Shown: piece after piece, positions 52,432 to 60,931 of the stretch | How positions within the stretch are numbered: the stretch's first letter is position 1 | Layout of the letters: each line of letters opens with the position of its first letter | NCBI GenBank assembly: GCA_035606695.1 | Contig: DATNEW010000036.1 | Location: 93,675-157,674, forward strand | Reading direction: 5' to 3' | From: Gemmatimonadaceae bacterium | Lineage (GTDB): Bacteria; Gemmatimonadota; Gemmatimonadetes; Gemmatimonadales; Gemmatimonadaceae | Length of the DNA stretch: 64,000 nucleotides | Position numbers and translations under genes: made by a program | The notes under the pieces: model-generated | Told to the model about the DNA's origin: nothing | What the model saw: the letters and a program-made list of their open reading frames with translations, nothing else | Databases searched by the model: none

Positions 52432-52854
52432 TCAGTATGGTGCGATGACCGTCGTCTTGCGCACGTTGCCGGTCAGCTGCGAGTTGGCGACTTGCACGGT
52501 GACGATCTTGTAGTCGATGGTATCGGAAGCGGCACCGCCGACGCGCGATACCCACGTCTGCCGCGAGAATCCGGGGTGTCCGCCGACAACCGCTTCGGTC
52601 GCGACGTACAAGCTTTCGATCGCGGTGTAGCGCGGTGCGCTCTTCACCGCCTCGAGTCGATCCGCGGCCAGCTGCGCCGCCTCGATGCGAATGCGCGACG
52701 ACGACGTCGACTGCGACAACCGCACGGAAAACATGCCGAGCGCCATCAGCACGCCGCCGAGAATGGCGAGCGCCACGATGACCTCGACCAGCGACAGACC
52801 GGCGCGTGCACGCATGCGCGTAGGCATGCCGGACGAATTCGGACGAGTCGTCAT
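52432..52854 (-). CDS. PilV-like minor prepilin (cluster A)
   Basis: A 140-residue prepilin: MRARAGLSLVEVIVALAILG shows the G/LSLVE cleavage motif and hydrophobic helix, and the body IRIEAAQLAADRLEAVKSAP is typical of PilV/GspI-like proteins. The start overlaps the FimT-like stop as ATGA. Part of the FimT-PilV-PilW-PilX cluster A operon. Confidence 0.88.
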   Translation of the reverse strand: MTTRPNSSGMPTRMRARAGLSLVEVIVALAILGGVLMALGMFSVRLSQSTSSSRIRIEAAQLAADRLEAVKSAPRYTAIESLYVATEAVVGGHPGFSRQTWVSRVGGAASDTIDYKIVTVQVANSQLTGNVRKTTVIAPY

Positions 52855-53462
52855 TGGTTGGCCTGCGCCCAGGCGTTAGTGGAGGTGTTCAGTCGGTACC
52901 AGTCCACGCGCCCGGTGGATTGCGTGACGCGCACCGCGCGATACCACGGCGGTCCATGTCCCGCGACCTTGATGTAGATCTCGGCATCCGTGCTCGCCGA
53001 GCCGTCGCGGTGAAACGTGATCGTCGGCCAGTTGTTCAGCGACCTGATGTTCGAGCCGGACACCGGGTTCGTGATCTGGGATCCGGTAATGCCGCTCACC
53101 GACGGATCGGTGAACAACACACCGACGTCGAGCCCGCGAAGGCTCACCCGTTCAGTGTTCTCGAAGCTGCCGTCATTGTTGATGTCCCAGAACGTGCGGA
53201 TCTTCTCGCCCGTCGTGTCGAAGCTCACGACCATATCATGCTGTCGCGTGATCGCCTGGCGCTCCGCATATTGCAGCGTAGTGCGCACGATGGTTGCGAT
53301 GGCGTCCGCCTTGATCTTCGTCGTGTCGATCCGCGGGATCGCGATCGCGATCATCATTCCCGAGATCACGACCACCACCATGATCTCGGCGAGCGTAAAG
53401 CCCGTGCGACGCGCCACTATACCACCGCGTGGGATGTGTCTTGCGAAATGATTGCGACCCAT
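52851..53462 (-). CDS. FimT/GspH-like prepilin (cluster A, first gene)
   Basis: A 203-residue pseudopilin with leader and helix VARRTGFTLAEIMVVVVISG then MMIAIAIPRIDTTKIKADAI, and a GspH/FimT head (LQYAERQAITRQHDMVVSFD). The G/FTLAE cleavage motif is intact. It heads minor-prepilin cluster A; the upstream 198 bases separate it from the divergent AraC-like regulator. It initiates pseudopilus assembly in type IV pili and type II secretion, by family knowledge. Confidence 0.9.
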   Translation of the reverse strand: MGRNHFARHIPRGGIVARRTGFTLAEIMVVVVISGMMIAIAIPRIDTTKIKADAIATIVRTTLQYAERQAITRQHDMVVSFDTTGEKIRTFWDINNDGSFENTERVSLRGLDVGVLFTDPSVSGITGSQITNPVSGSNIRSLNNWPTITFHRDGSASTDAEIYIKVAGHGPPWYRAVRVTQSTGRVDWYRLNTSTNAWAQANQ

Positions 53463-53660
53463 GAAATCCTCTGGCCTGGCTGCTTACTTAAGGACGACAA
53501 CATGGCCTCAGAGGCTATGCGGACGTGTGACACTGATCATCACAGGTTCGGCAGAAAGCGTCATATTCTGCGGTCTTGCGCCTTGCACGTGACAACCGAG
53601 CGCGAATAAAGTCCCTGTAAGGAGACGCTACACTTTCTCGCGGTCGTCGACCGAGGTTTC
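53463..53660. promoter_or_regulatory. Divergent promoter region between prepilin cluster A and AraC-like regulator
   Basis: No gene. It contains TGTGA-N9-TCACA at 53526-53544 (inverted 5-bp arms around TGATCA) and a likely leader GTAAGGAGACG near the regulator start. It probably carries both promoters. CRP-type recognition is doubtful since the spacer is 9 rather than 6. Confidence 0.4.
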
Positions 53661-54482
53661 ATGGGAGTCATTGCGACGCTCCTGCCTAACGCAACACAAG
53701 TCAAACGGCTCCGAACGGCCATCCGCGACCGTCACGAGGTCGTGGCATGCGATGATTGGGAAACTCTCATGCAAGCGTGCGAACGGCAGGCGGTTCGTCT
53801 GGCCGTCATCGACCTGTTCGCACACGGGCAGGCGAACTTCGAGCACATTCGCCAGCTCAAGCAGCGGCTGCCGCGGCTCACGCTCATCGCCTACGTCTCG
53901 TATTCCCCCGAGCGCGCCCACGACCTCTTCGACGCCGGCCGGCAGGGCATGAGCGGACTCGTCATCGTCGATCAGGACGACTCGCCGCGCGCACTCCTCG
54001 CACTCGTCGAACAGGCCGAATCGCGCAGCCTGAGCTCGGTGGTCGCGCAATCGCTCAGCGGCGTCGACTCCACGGTACGGGACGCCGCGCTGCTCTCGGT
54101 CACCCGCGCACACGAGCGCCTGGCGCCGGAAGAGTTGGCGCGCTTGCTCGCACTGCCCCGACGTACGGTCTCGCAGCGGCTTGCGTCGGCGGGCTTTCCG
54201 CCGCCGCAGCGCTTGCTGACGTGGGGACGCCTCATCGTGGCCGCGCATTTGCTCGAAGATCGCCATCGGAGCGCGGATCGGATCGCCGCGGCGCTGGACT
54301 TTCCTTCGGGAAGTGCGTTCCGCAACACGTGCCAGCGGTATTTGCACGCAGCCCCGCACGAGATTCGCGCGCGGGGCGGTGCGGCGTACGTGATTCGCGC
54401 CATGCTTCGTCAAACGAGTGTGAACCGCGAGCAAACTCCAACCACCCGGATCGGCAAGCGCAAGCTCGCGCTCGCGGTCTGA
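53661..54482 (+). CDS. AraC-type regulator with degenerate receiver domain
   Basis: A 273-residue protein. Residues 1-125 have a receiver-like fold (VRLAVIDLFAHGQANFEHIR, LTLIAYVSYSPERAHDLFDA) but lack the acidic pair and the conserved lysine, so phosphorylation is unlikely. Residues 150-250 are an AraC-type double helix-turn-helix: LARLLALPRRTVSQRLASAG and SADRIAAALDFPSGSAFRNT followed by CQRYLHAAPHEIRARGG. It sits between two minor-prepilin operons and is divergent from cluster A, so it is a good candidate to control pilus genes. Confidence 0.82.
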   Translation: MGVIATLLPNATQVKRLRTAIRDRHEVVACDDWETLMQACERQAVRLAVIDLFAHGQANFEHIRQLKQRLPRLTLIAYVSYSPERAHDLFDAGRQGMSGLVIVDQDDSPRALLALVEQAESRSLSSVVAQSLSGVDSTVRDAALLSVTRAHERLAPEELARLLALPRRTVSQRLASAGFPPPQRLLTWGRLIVAAHLLEDRHRSADRIAAALDFPSGSAFRNTCQRYLHAAPHEIRARGGAAYVIRAMLRQTSVNREQTPTTRIGKRKLALAV

Positions 54483-54515
54483 TACCCTTCATCTACGAGC
54501 CGAGGTTTCTCACAC

Positions 54516-55073
54516 ATGAAGCGACGCCGCCTCATCCTGGCCTGCACGGCGATCACGCTCGCCGCATGCAGTAGTACGGACTCGACTGCTCCGCGCGCGA
54601 TCACGACCGCCACCGCGTCGCACGCGTACGGCGGCGACTGGCATGACGGAACGCCGGTGCCCGGTTCAGTGGGCGAGGCGCAGAACAGTTCTTCATCGAA
54701 TCAACAACCGCTGGCGTGTAACGTCGACGCGCCGCTTCAGGGCTCCGCCATCATCGGACCGAGCGGCGGCACGCTCAACGTCGGCCCGCATCGCCTCATC
54801 ATTCCGCCCGGTGCGCTCGACAGCAACGTCACGGTGAGTGGCGTCGTGCCGGCGGGCAATACGTTACGCATCGACTTCTATCCGCAGGGCCTGCAGTTCC
54901 GGAAGCCCGCGGGGCTCGTGCTCGACGCGTCGAGCTGCGGAACGGTGCCGAACGTGATTTATCTCGACGAGGTGGATGGACTTCAGGAGCACATCCAGGC
55001 GACCTTTTCCACGTGGTGGCATACGATCGCCGCGCCGCTGGATCACTTCTCCGGATACCTTCTTGACGTCTGA
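54516..55073 (+). CDS. Lipoprotein with ZU5-like segment
   Basis: A 185-residue protein: MKRRRLILACTAITLAACSS is a lipoprotein signal. The mature part contains IIGPSGGTLNVGPHRLIIPP followed by GALDSNVTVSGVVPAG, a ZU5-like pattern (glycine-glycine, proline-glycine-alanine). It probably lies on the outer membrane facing outwards. It is 33 bases after the AraC-like gene and 13 before the TPR gene, so they are likely an operon. Confidence 0.78.
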   Translation: MKRRRLILACTAITLAACSSTDSTAPRAITTATASHAYGGDWHDGTPVPGSVGEAQNSSSSNQQPLACNVDAPLQGSAIIGPSGGTLNVGPHRLIIPPGALDSNVTVSGVVPAGNTLRIDFYPQGLQFRKPAGLVLDASSCGTVPNVIYLDEVDGLQEHIQATFSTWWHTIAAPLDHFSGYLLDV

Positions 55074-55086
55074 TCGGACCGCCTGA

Positions 55087-56070
55087 ATGGGGAGTCGCGA
55101 CGCGATCGTCGCAGGGGAGGCCTCGGAACTCGCCGGAGAGTTTCTCGAGGCCTCCGCTGCATATACGTCGGCGCTGGGCGACCACGATCCCTCCGTGGTC
55201 GCCGACGCACACTTTCATCTCGGCCGCGTCAACTGGCGCCAGGCCCATTTCGACGACGCGGCGCGCGAGTACGAGGCGGCGCGCGCCATCGCGCTACAGC
55301 ATGGCCTCAAGGAACTGAGGGCGCGCGTCGAGAACGGATTGGGCGTCGTCCACCACGCGCGCGGCGAGTACACGCAAGCCAAGGCGTGCTACGCCATCGC
55401 GCTGGAGCTCGCCGGCGACGACGTGCAGCGCGGCCGCGTGTTGCTCAACCTCGGCGCCATCGAGAACATCGAGGGCAATCTCGACGCGGCGCGCAGCTAC
55501 TACGCGCGCAGCCGAGCGATGTCTCAGCAGTCCGGCTACACCCGCGGCGAAGCGATGGCGCTTCACAACCTCGGCATGCTCAACGCCGACGAAGGCCGCT
55601 GGGACGATGCCGAGGACGCGTACAATCGCTGTCTTCAGCTGCTCGAGTCGTTCGGCGACCGCCAGTCGATCGGCCACGTCCTCATGAACCGCACGGAGCT
55701 GCACTGCGGACGCGAGCGCTACGAGGAAGCGATCGCGAGCGCCGACCTGGGACTGTCGATCTTCTCGGAGCTTGGAGACGAAGCGGGCCGCGGCGAAGCG
55801 CTACGATGGAAGGGGCGCGCACTCCGTCTCTCGGGCCGCTACGAAGAAGCGGAGCGCGCGCTGCACGAAGCGGTGCGCCTGGCCAAGCGCACGCAGGGCA
55901 AGCTGCTCGAGGCCGAATCGTCGCTCGATCTCGGGCTCGCGTGGGCCGATCGCGGCGACACGACCCAGTCGCGGCGCTGGCTCGAGCGGGCATTAGAGTT
56001 ATTTGATGCCCTCGGCGCGTCACGCGACGCCGAGGCCGTTCGCGTGGCGCTCGGCGGGCTTCCGCGCTGA
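55087..56070 (+). CDS. TPR-repeat protein
   Basis: A 327-residue soluble protein of about eight tetratricopeptide repeats (DAREYEAARAIALQHGLKEL-like unit, YTQAKACYAIALELAGDDVQ, EDAYNRCLQLLESFGDRQSI, YEEAERALHEAVRLAKRTQG). There is no signal peptide, DNA-binding domain or enzyme domain. It follows the ZU5 lipoprotein gene and converges on prepilin cluster B. It may be a scaffold or signal adaptor for the flanking pilus genes. Confidence 0.85.
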   Translation: MGSRDAIVAGEASELAGEFLEASAAYTSALGDHDPSVVADAHFHLGRVNWRQAHFDDAAREYEAARAIALQHGLKELRARVENGLGVVHHARGEYTQAKACYAIALELAGDDVQRGRVLLNLGAIENIEGNLDAARSYYARSRAMSQQSGYTRGEAMALHNLGMLNADEGRWDDAEDAYNRCLQLLESFGDRQSIGHVLMNRTELHCGRERYEEAIASADLGLSIFSELGDEAGRGEALRWKGRALRLSGRYEEAERALHEAVRLAKRTQGKLLEAESSLDLGLAWADRGDTTQSRRWLERALELFDALGASRDAEAVRVALGGLPR

Positions 56071-56080
56071 GCCCCGGCGT

Positions 56081-57196
56081 CTACCAGGACGCCAGGTTGT
56101 CGCTCCACGAGTTCGGGATCGTGATGTACTTTCGCAGCCGCGACGACGCCTTCGAGACGGAGCACGAGTCGTAGACGTACGTCTTCTGGCCGTTGGCGTC
56201 GGAGTCGTCCACCTTGCTGGGCGACGGCGTGCCGCCGAGCAGGAAGTTCAAGCCGCTGAGCGTCGCGCCGTACGTGGTGTTGTTGCCGTTCGACGTGAGC
56301 GTGCCGCCAACGAGCACGATGCCCGCCCACATGTTGCTGCCGCTGATCGCGAAGTCGCTGTCGGCGATGATGATGCCCCGCCCTTGGTTGGGCAGACTGT
56401 ATCCGTTCGTGTGAATGCGAATGACCGGCCAGTAATTGGTGTCCGCCGCGAACGTCGCCGCGGAGGGGAACGCTTGTCCGGGAATCGTGATGTCCGCCGG
56501 CATCGAGTTCTGATTGATGATGCCGTCCCAGTCGATGGGCGTGTTCGTCTTGAGCTGCGTGAACGTCTGGCTGGTATCGACCGGCGGGCTTCCGTCGAAG
56601 ACCGACGCGCCGCCGTTGACGATGAGATCGCCCTTGTCGACTTGCGCGCCGGCAACCGAAGGCGCCTGCCCGCAAAAGTCGGTGCCGTCGATCGTGCCCG
56701 TTCCATTCTTCACGAGACCCGACAGGCTGACCCACGCAGCCGTGACCTTCATCGTCGCCGTGGTCCACTTGGCGTAGACGCCAACCGTGTGCTCGGCGGA
56801 CGTGCCGTTCCCCGCGCCGCCAATCTGCACCGACGTGTCCACGCCCTTGGAGCGAATGAAGAACAACGCCGGCGTCGTCGAATCGATCGCGGGGCGGACC
56901 TTCACGGCAACGACGTCGGCATACCCGCCCGGCAGCGTGACGCGCGTCCATTCGGAATCGACCGCGATCGGGTCGCCACAGTGCAGGCACCAACCGGTCG
57001 TGCCGCGCATGACCATGAACTGCTCGAGCCCTGTTTCCGCGAGATGATAAGCGCGATTGGTGCCGCGCTCGGCGCGATTGGTCAGATATTCCGCGGTCGT
57101 CGATGAGAACGACGCGGCGACGGCGGCCGTCAGCACCGCGATGATCAGGATGGACATCGGCAGCGCGAAGCCGTCCCGGTTCTTGAGTCGGGTCAT
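56081..57196 (-). CDS. PilX-like pilus protein (cluster B)
   Basis: A 371-residue protein. ATG 57196 has GGAG eight bases upstream. MTRLKNRDGFALPMSILIIA then VLTAAVAASFSSTTAEYLTN is the PilX-type leader and helix without glutamate +5. The body has paired cysteines (WCLHCGDPI, CGQAPS, YDSCSVS) and beta-rich segments. It is the last gene of minor-prepilin cluster B and a shorter relative in layout of the large protein ending cluster A. Confidence 0.82.
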   Translation of the reverse strand: MTRLKNRDGFALPMSILIIAVLTAAVAASFSSTTAEYLTNRAERGTNRAYHLAETGLEQFMVMRGTTGWCLHCGDPIAVDSEWTRVTLPGGYADVVAVKVRPAIDSTTPALFFIRSKGVDTSVQIGGAGNGTSAEHTVGVYAKWTTATMKVTAAWVSLSGLVKNGTGTIDGTDFCGQAPSVAGAQVDKGDLIVNGGASVFDGSPPVDTSQTFTQLKTNTPIDWDGIINQNSMPADITIPGQAFPSAATFAADTNYWPVIRIHTNGYSLPNQGRGIIIADSDFAISGSNMWAGIVLVGGTLTSNGNNTTYGATLSGLNFLLGGTPSPSKVDDSDANGQKTYVYDSCSVSKASSRLRKYITIPNSWSDNLASW

Positions 57197-57209
57197 AAGA
57201 AAACTCCTA

Positions 57210-58127
57210 TTAGTACGCACGCACGTTCTTGAAGAACACCGACGTCACCATTTTGGACGGCGCATGCGAGGCGGCATTGTCGGAGGTCGCGCGGGGACTC
57301 AAGGAATTGAGCACGAGATCGACGCCGCGGATCTGATCGACCGACGGCACCGTCGTCCGCGACGTATCGTCGCCCGCGACGTAGTAGCGAAAGCGCGCGG
57401 TCGAATCGAACGGCGCGAGCAACTCCTCGTTGGTTCCACCCTGCACGTTGCGATACAGGCCGAGATATCCGGGAAACGCACCGGACGCCTTGAACGAATA
57501 GGTGATGCGCTGCCAGAGGAATACCGGCGCCGTCGCCGCCGCGCCGGTCGGTCCGGGAGCCTTCAGGTCGAGAATCGCGCCTGAGCGCCCATTGACCGAC
57601 AACGTGCGAATCTGTGCCTGACCGCCGCCACTGCCCGTGCAGGTGTTCGGCGACACCGACGCCACCGGTTGATCCGAGCCCGTGGGATTCGCCGGCGTCA
57701 CCGTCACGTAGCGACCGCTGGTCGGATCGCGAAACGCAAACCCCGCGTAGACCGACATGGCGTTCGTCGCCGAATCGTTCGGCAGCATGCTCACCGTCGT
57801 GACGGAGCCGTTGGTGCCGCATACGAGGCCGAAGCGATACGGCACGACCACGCGCATCAATCGCCCGTCGACCGTCGCCGAATCGACGCCGCCGGAATCC
57901 TGCACCATGCGGAGATCGGAGAGAATGAGATTCATCGAACTGCGCGCGATGGTGCGCGCGTTGCGCAGGTTCGTCTGCTTGTCGTAGAAGCGCGACTGGG
58001 CCGTCAGCAGCTTGGTGGCCGCCACGCCGATGATCCCGAGGATCGTCAGCGCGATCACGACTTCGATGAGCGTGAAGCCGCTGCGTGCGGGGGGGCGAGT
58101 GGTCGACGTGCGCGTCATCATCAACAT
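57210..58127 (-). CDS. PilW-like minor prepilin (cluster B)
   Basis: A 305-residue prepilin: PARSGFTLIEVVIALTILGI shows the cleavage motif and glutamate +5. A long body (VCGTNGSVTTVSMLPNDSAT, YYVAGDDTSRTTVPSVDQIR) follows, with few cysteines. It overlaps the PilV-like gene by seven bases and precedes the PilX-like gene by 13 bases. Start may be either of two adjacent methionines. Confidence 0.87.
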   Translation of the reverse strand: MLMMTRTSTTRPPARSGFTLIEVVIALTILGIIGVAATKLLTAQSRFYDKQTNLRNARTIARSSMNLILSDLRMVQDSGGVDSATVDGRLMRVVVPYRFGLVCGTNGSVTTVSMLPNDSATNAMSVYAGFAFRDPTSGRYVTVTPANPTGSDQPVASVSPNTCTGSGGGQAQIRTLSVNGRSGAILDLKAPGPTGAAATAPVFLWQRITYSFKASGAFPGYLGLYRNVQGGTNEELLAPFDSTARFRYYVAGDDTSRTTVPSVDQIRGVDLVLNSLSPRATSDNAASHAPSKMVTSVFFKNVRAY

Positions 58128-58519
58128 CCCTTGCAGAGGACGCTCGACGTCGCGGGCGCGGTGCGATCGATGATGACCGAGTCCTTGGCGATCGCCGTGT
58201 TCGTCGGCGCGACGACGATTTTGATCGTGTAGCGCTGCGCGTTGACGTTCGTGATCGTGAGCTTCCGCGTGTACGAGAAGTCGCCGCTCGTGAACGACTT
58301 GTCGCTCGTCGGAAAGTTCGCGAGACTCGCGAACGGCATCGACCCGAACTTGTTGGCTTCCTGGAGAAGCGCGGCGGAGCGCTTGGCATAGGTGTCGTTG
58401 TCGCGGCCGCGGATCGCGACGATGGTCGCGAGCCGGGCAAGGGACACGAGCACGAGCGAGAGAATGGTCAGCGCGACCATGATCTCGATGAGCGAAAAGC
58501 CTTCCCTGGTCTGCTTCAT
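58121..58519 (-). CDS. PilV-like minor prepilin (cluster B)
   Basis: A 132-residue prepilin starting MKQTREGFSLIEIMVALTIL, with the GFSLIE motif directly after a short charged leader. It ends in SSVLCKGC with two C-terminal cysteines. The start overlaps the FimT-like stop as ATGA. Same position as pilV in cluster A. Confidence 0.88.
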   Translation of the reverse strand: MKQTREGFSLIEIMVALTILSLVLVSLARLATIVAIRGRDNDTYAKRSAALLQEANKFGSMPFASLANFPTSDKSFTSGDFSYTRKLTITNVNAQRYTIKIVVAPTNTAIAKDSVIIDRTAPATSSVLCKGC

Positions 58520-59001
58520 TGCGACTGTACCAGTCCGGCGCGCGAGACGCGGATCGTGCGCGTCGTGCCGTTCGCCGAGAGAGTGATCACGAGCGTGTCG
58601 CTCGCCAGGCCGTTGGAGAACACTTCGATCGGCGTTTCCGAGAACGCGACCGCTCCACTCGGCAGACCATACGGATCGAGACCGAGACTCACGTGACGAA
58701 ACACCGTGGTCCCGGCGCGGTCGGTGACGTTGAATTGCGACTTGCTCGCGTCCCAGCTCATACGAATGGGCCGGCGATTTCGCGCGGCCAGCGCGAACGC
58801 GGCTTCGACGTTCGTGCGAATCACGGCCGAGGCACGGTAGACGCGCTGTTGATTCATGATGTCGTGGATGCGGCCCAAGGACAGTCCGCCGACGAGCACA
58901 GTGACGAACATGACGACCGCCAGCTCGAGGACCGTGAAGCCACGGCGAGCAGGCAGGCGCGAACGGATCGCGGTTCGACGATTGGGCTCAGCAGGAAACA
59001 T
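58516..59001 (-). CDS. FimT/GspH-like prepilin (cluster B, first gene)
   Basis: A 161-residue pseudopilin. ATG 59001 has AAGGA six bases upstream. LPARRGFTVLELAVVMFVTV then LVGGLSLGRIHDIMNQQRVY is the prepilin helix with GspH-like head. It opens minor-prepilin cluster B. A 9-bp inverted repeat directly upstream (59014-59047) lies where the promoter should be. Confidence 0.88.
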   Translation of the reverse strand: MFPAEPNRRTAIRSRLPARRGFTVLELAVVMFVTVLVGGLSLGRIHDIMNQQRVYRASAVIRTNVEAAFALAARNRRPIRMSWDASKSQFNVTDRAGTTVFRHVSLGLDPYGLPSGAVAFSETPIEVFSNGLASDTLVITLSANGTTRTIRVSRAGLVQSQ

Positions 59002-59013
59002 GGGCATCCTTCT

Positions 59014-59047
59014 GTTACGTAGACGGCACAACATATCACTACGTAAC
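59014..59047. promoter_or_regulatory. Inverted-repeat operator in front of prepilin cluster B
   Basis: GTTACGTAG at 59014-59022 and CTACGTAAC at 59039-59047 are perfect inverted copies, 25 bp centre to centre, with a 16-base AT-rich spacer. It begins 12 bases upstream of the FimT-like start on the minus strand. The size and spacing fit a dimeric regulator straddling the promoter. Confidence 0.65.
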
Positions 59048-59095
59048 TAGTACTGCTCAGTCTGTAACCTTGGTCACCCTTTGGTGGAACGCAAC

Positions 59096-59124
59096 GCGGC
59101 CCCGCGAGGGGGTCGCGGGGCCGC
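59096..59124 (-). terminator. Terminator hairpin downstream of folE
   Basis: GCGGCCCCGCGA (59096-59107) pairs perfectly with TCGCGGGGCCGC (59113-59124) around a 5-base loop, 30 bases beyond the folE stop on the minus strand. The following tract is only mildly T-rich, so it is called by structure and position. Confidence 0.6.
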
Positions 59125-59153
59125 TGCTGTATAACTTGTTGTCAAATAATGGT

Positions 59154-59759
59154 TTATGGTTGACGCGGCGCGTAGGCCAGCGTAAGGAATTCTTCGCGCG
59201 TCCGCTGATCCGACCGGAAGAGGCCGCGAACGGCACTGGTCAGGGTCTTGGAATTCTGCTTCTCGACCCCGCGCATCATCATGCACAGGTGGTAGGCCTC
59301 GATCACCACGCCTACGCCCATGGGTGACAGCACGTCGTCGAGCGCGGTCGCGATCTGTTCCGTGAGGCGCTCCTGCACCTGCAGGCGCCGCGCGAACACC
59401 TCGACGATGCGCGGCAGCTTCGAGAGTCCCACGATCTTGCCGTTGGGGATGTACGCGATGTGCGCCTTGCCGTAGAACGGCAGCATGTGATGCTCGCAGA
59501 GGCTGTACAACTCGATGTCGCGCACCATGACCATGTTGCTGGCGCCCTCGGCGTCGAACAGCGCTTCGCCGACGACGTGATTGACGTCCATCTCGTAGCC
59601 CCGCGTCAACCAGGCGAGCGACGTGGCGACGCGGTGCGGGGTCTGCAACAGCCCTTCGCGATCGGGATCCTCGCCGAGGAGCTCGAGCTGTCGGCGCACC
59701 AGTTCGCGGAACTCTTCGCTCGACGGATGTTTGTCAACCGACTCATCAGTGCCGACCAC
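59154..59759 (-). CDS. folE: GTP cyclohydrolase I
   Basis: A 201-residue enzyme that turns GTP into 7,8-dihydroneopterin triphosphate for folate and other pterins. [20 protein letters not shown] holds the zinc cysteine and histidines, [20 protein letters not shown] is the active-site helix, and [20 protein letters not shown] holds the second zinc cysteine. The length is normal. Its product also feeds the PTPS-like enzyme at 33 kb. It is divergent from coaE. Confidence 0.97.
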   Translation of the reverse strand: MVGTDESVDKHPSSEEFRELVRRQLELLGEDPDREGLLQTPHRVATSLAWLTRGYEMDVNHVVGEALFDAEGASNMVMVRDIELYSLCEHHMLPFYGKAHIAYIPNGKIVGLSKLPRIVEVFARRLQVQERLTEQIATALDDVLSPMGVGVVIEAYHLCMMMRGVEKQNSKTLTSAVRGLFRSDQRTREEFLTLAYAPRQP

Positions 59760-59852
59760 GACCGCTCCTGTTTGGCGTTGACGCTCTCTAAACGCTTCCG
59801 TAGGTTGGGGCTTGCCGCAGCGTGCCCCAGCTAGCCAACCGAGGAATCCCCA

Positions 59853-60482
59853 ATGCTCCTGGTAGGACTCACGGGCAACATCGGCAGCGGTAAATCCACG
59901 GTGGCGCAGTTGCTATCCGAGCGCGGCGCCACGATCATCGACGCCGACGTGCTCGCGCGGCGGGCCGTCGAGCTGGGCACCGCGGCGTTCGACAAAATAG
60001 TCGCCCGCTGGGGCAACGACGTCCTTGCCCCGGACGGCCATCTCGATCGCGCGGCGCTCAGACGCGTCGTCTTCGCCGACCACGAACAGCTCGAAGAACT
60101 TAATCAGATTGTCCATCCCGAAGTCGAGCGGCTGCGCGGCCGGCTGGTCGACCAGGCCCGCAAGCGGGGCGATCGCATCGTGGTGTGTGACATTCCGCTG
60201 TTGTTCGAGCGGCACATGACGGATCGCTTCGATCGCATCATTCTGGTCGATTCGCACCGCGCGATTCGCCTGGAGCGTCTCGTCAAGGACCGCGGCCTGC
60301 GCGAGACCGAAGCGATGGACATGATCGCCGCGCAGATGCCGGCCGAGTTGAAGCGCGCGCGCGCCGACTTCGTGATCGACAACGACGGCACCCTCACGCA
60401 GCTCGAGCGACGCGTCCAGGACGTCTGGGCGGAGCTGATGAGCGAGGCGCAGAACGAGCGTCCGGCGGCGGTTGCGCCGTAA
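59853..60482 (+). CDS. coaE: Dephospho-CoA kinase
   Basis: A 209-residue kinase for the last step of coenzyme A synthesis. [20 protein letters not shown] is the P-loop at residues 4-23, [20 protein letters not shown] is the substrate-binding aspartate region, and [20 protein letters not shown] is the lid side. The length is typical. It is divergent from folE and 56 bases upstream of gcvH. Confidence 0.96.
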   Translation: MLLVGLTGNIGSGKSTVAQLLSERGATIIDADVLARRAVELGTAAFDKIVARWGNDVLAPDGHLDRAALRRVVFADHEQLEELNQIVHPEVERLRGRLVDQARKRGDRIVVCDIPLLFERHMTDRFDRIILVDSHRAIRLERLVKDRGLRETEAMDMIAAQMPAELKRARADFVIDNDGTLTQLERRVQDVWAELMSEAQNERPAAVAP

Positions 60483-60538
60483 GCGCCGGACACGTAGACT
60501 CCGCGCTCGTCCGATCACCGACTGAGGAGCGCCACGTC

Positions 60539-60928
60539 GTGTCCGAAATTCCGAAAGACTTACTGTTCACTGAAGAGCACGAGTACCTGAAGCCGACCGA
60601 CGACGCGAACGTGTTCGCGGTCGGGATCACCGACTACGCGCAGGGCGAGCTGGGCGACATCGTGTTCATCGAGCTGCCGAAAGTCGGCGCCTCGTTCAGC
60701 AAGCACGACGTGTTCGGCACCGTCGAAGCGGTGAAGGCCGTGTCGGAACTGTATTCGCCGGTCGCCGGCGAGATCGTCGCCGTGAATGATCGGCTCGACA
60801 AGGAACCGGCGCTCGTCAACTCGTCGCCGTACGGCGACGGGTGGATGGTGAAGATTCGCCTGAAGGATGCGGCCGAGAAGGCCGGGCTGATGAATGCTGA
60901 TGCGTATGGGGCGCATTTGGGGCAGTAG
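60539..60928 (+). CDS. gcvH: Glycine cleavage system H protein
   Basis: A 129-residue lipoyl carrier. The lipoylation lysine is in GTVEAVKAVSELYSPVAGEI near residue 66, and TEEHEYLKPTDDANVFAVGI is the family N-terminus. GTG 60539 follows GAGGAG at eight bases. It carries the aminomethyl arm between the P, T and L proteins. gcvP is convergent with a 3-base gap, so the pair is not an operon; gcvT is not in the window. Confidence 0.97.
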   Translation: MSEIPKDLLFTEEHEYLKPTDDANVFAVGITDYAQGELGDIVFIELPKVGASFSKHDVFGTVEAVKAVSELYSPVAGEIVAVNDRLDKEPALVNSSPYGDGWMVKIRLKDAAEKAGLMNADAYGAHLGQ

Positions 60929-60931
60929 CGC

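Noticed and set aside
53526..53544. CRP/FNR-like site TGTGA-N9-TCACA
   Set aside because: The spacer is 9 instead of 6 and no CRP gene context is seen; kept only as a note in the promoter region.
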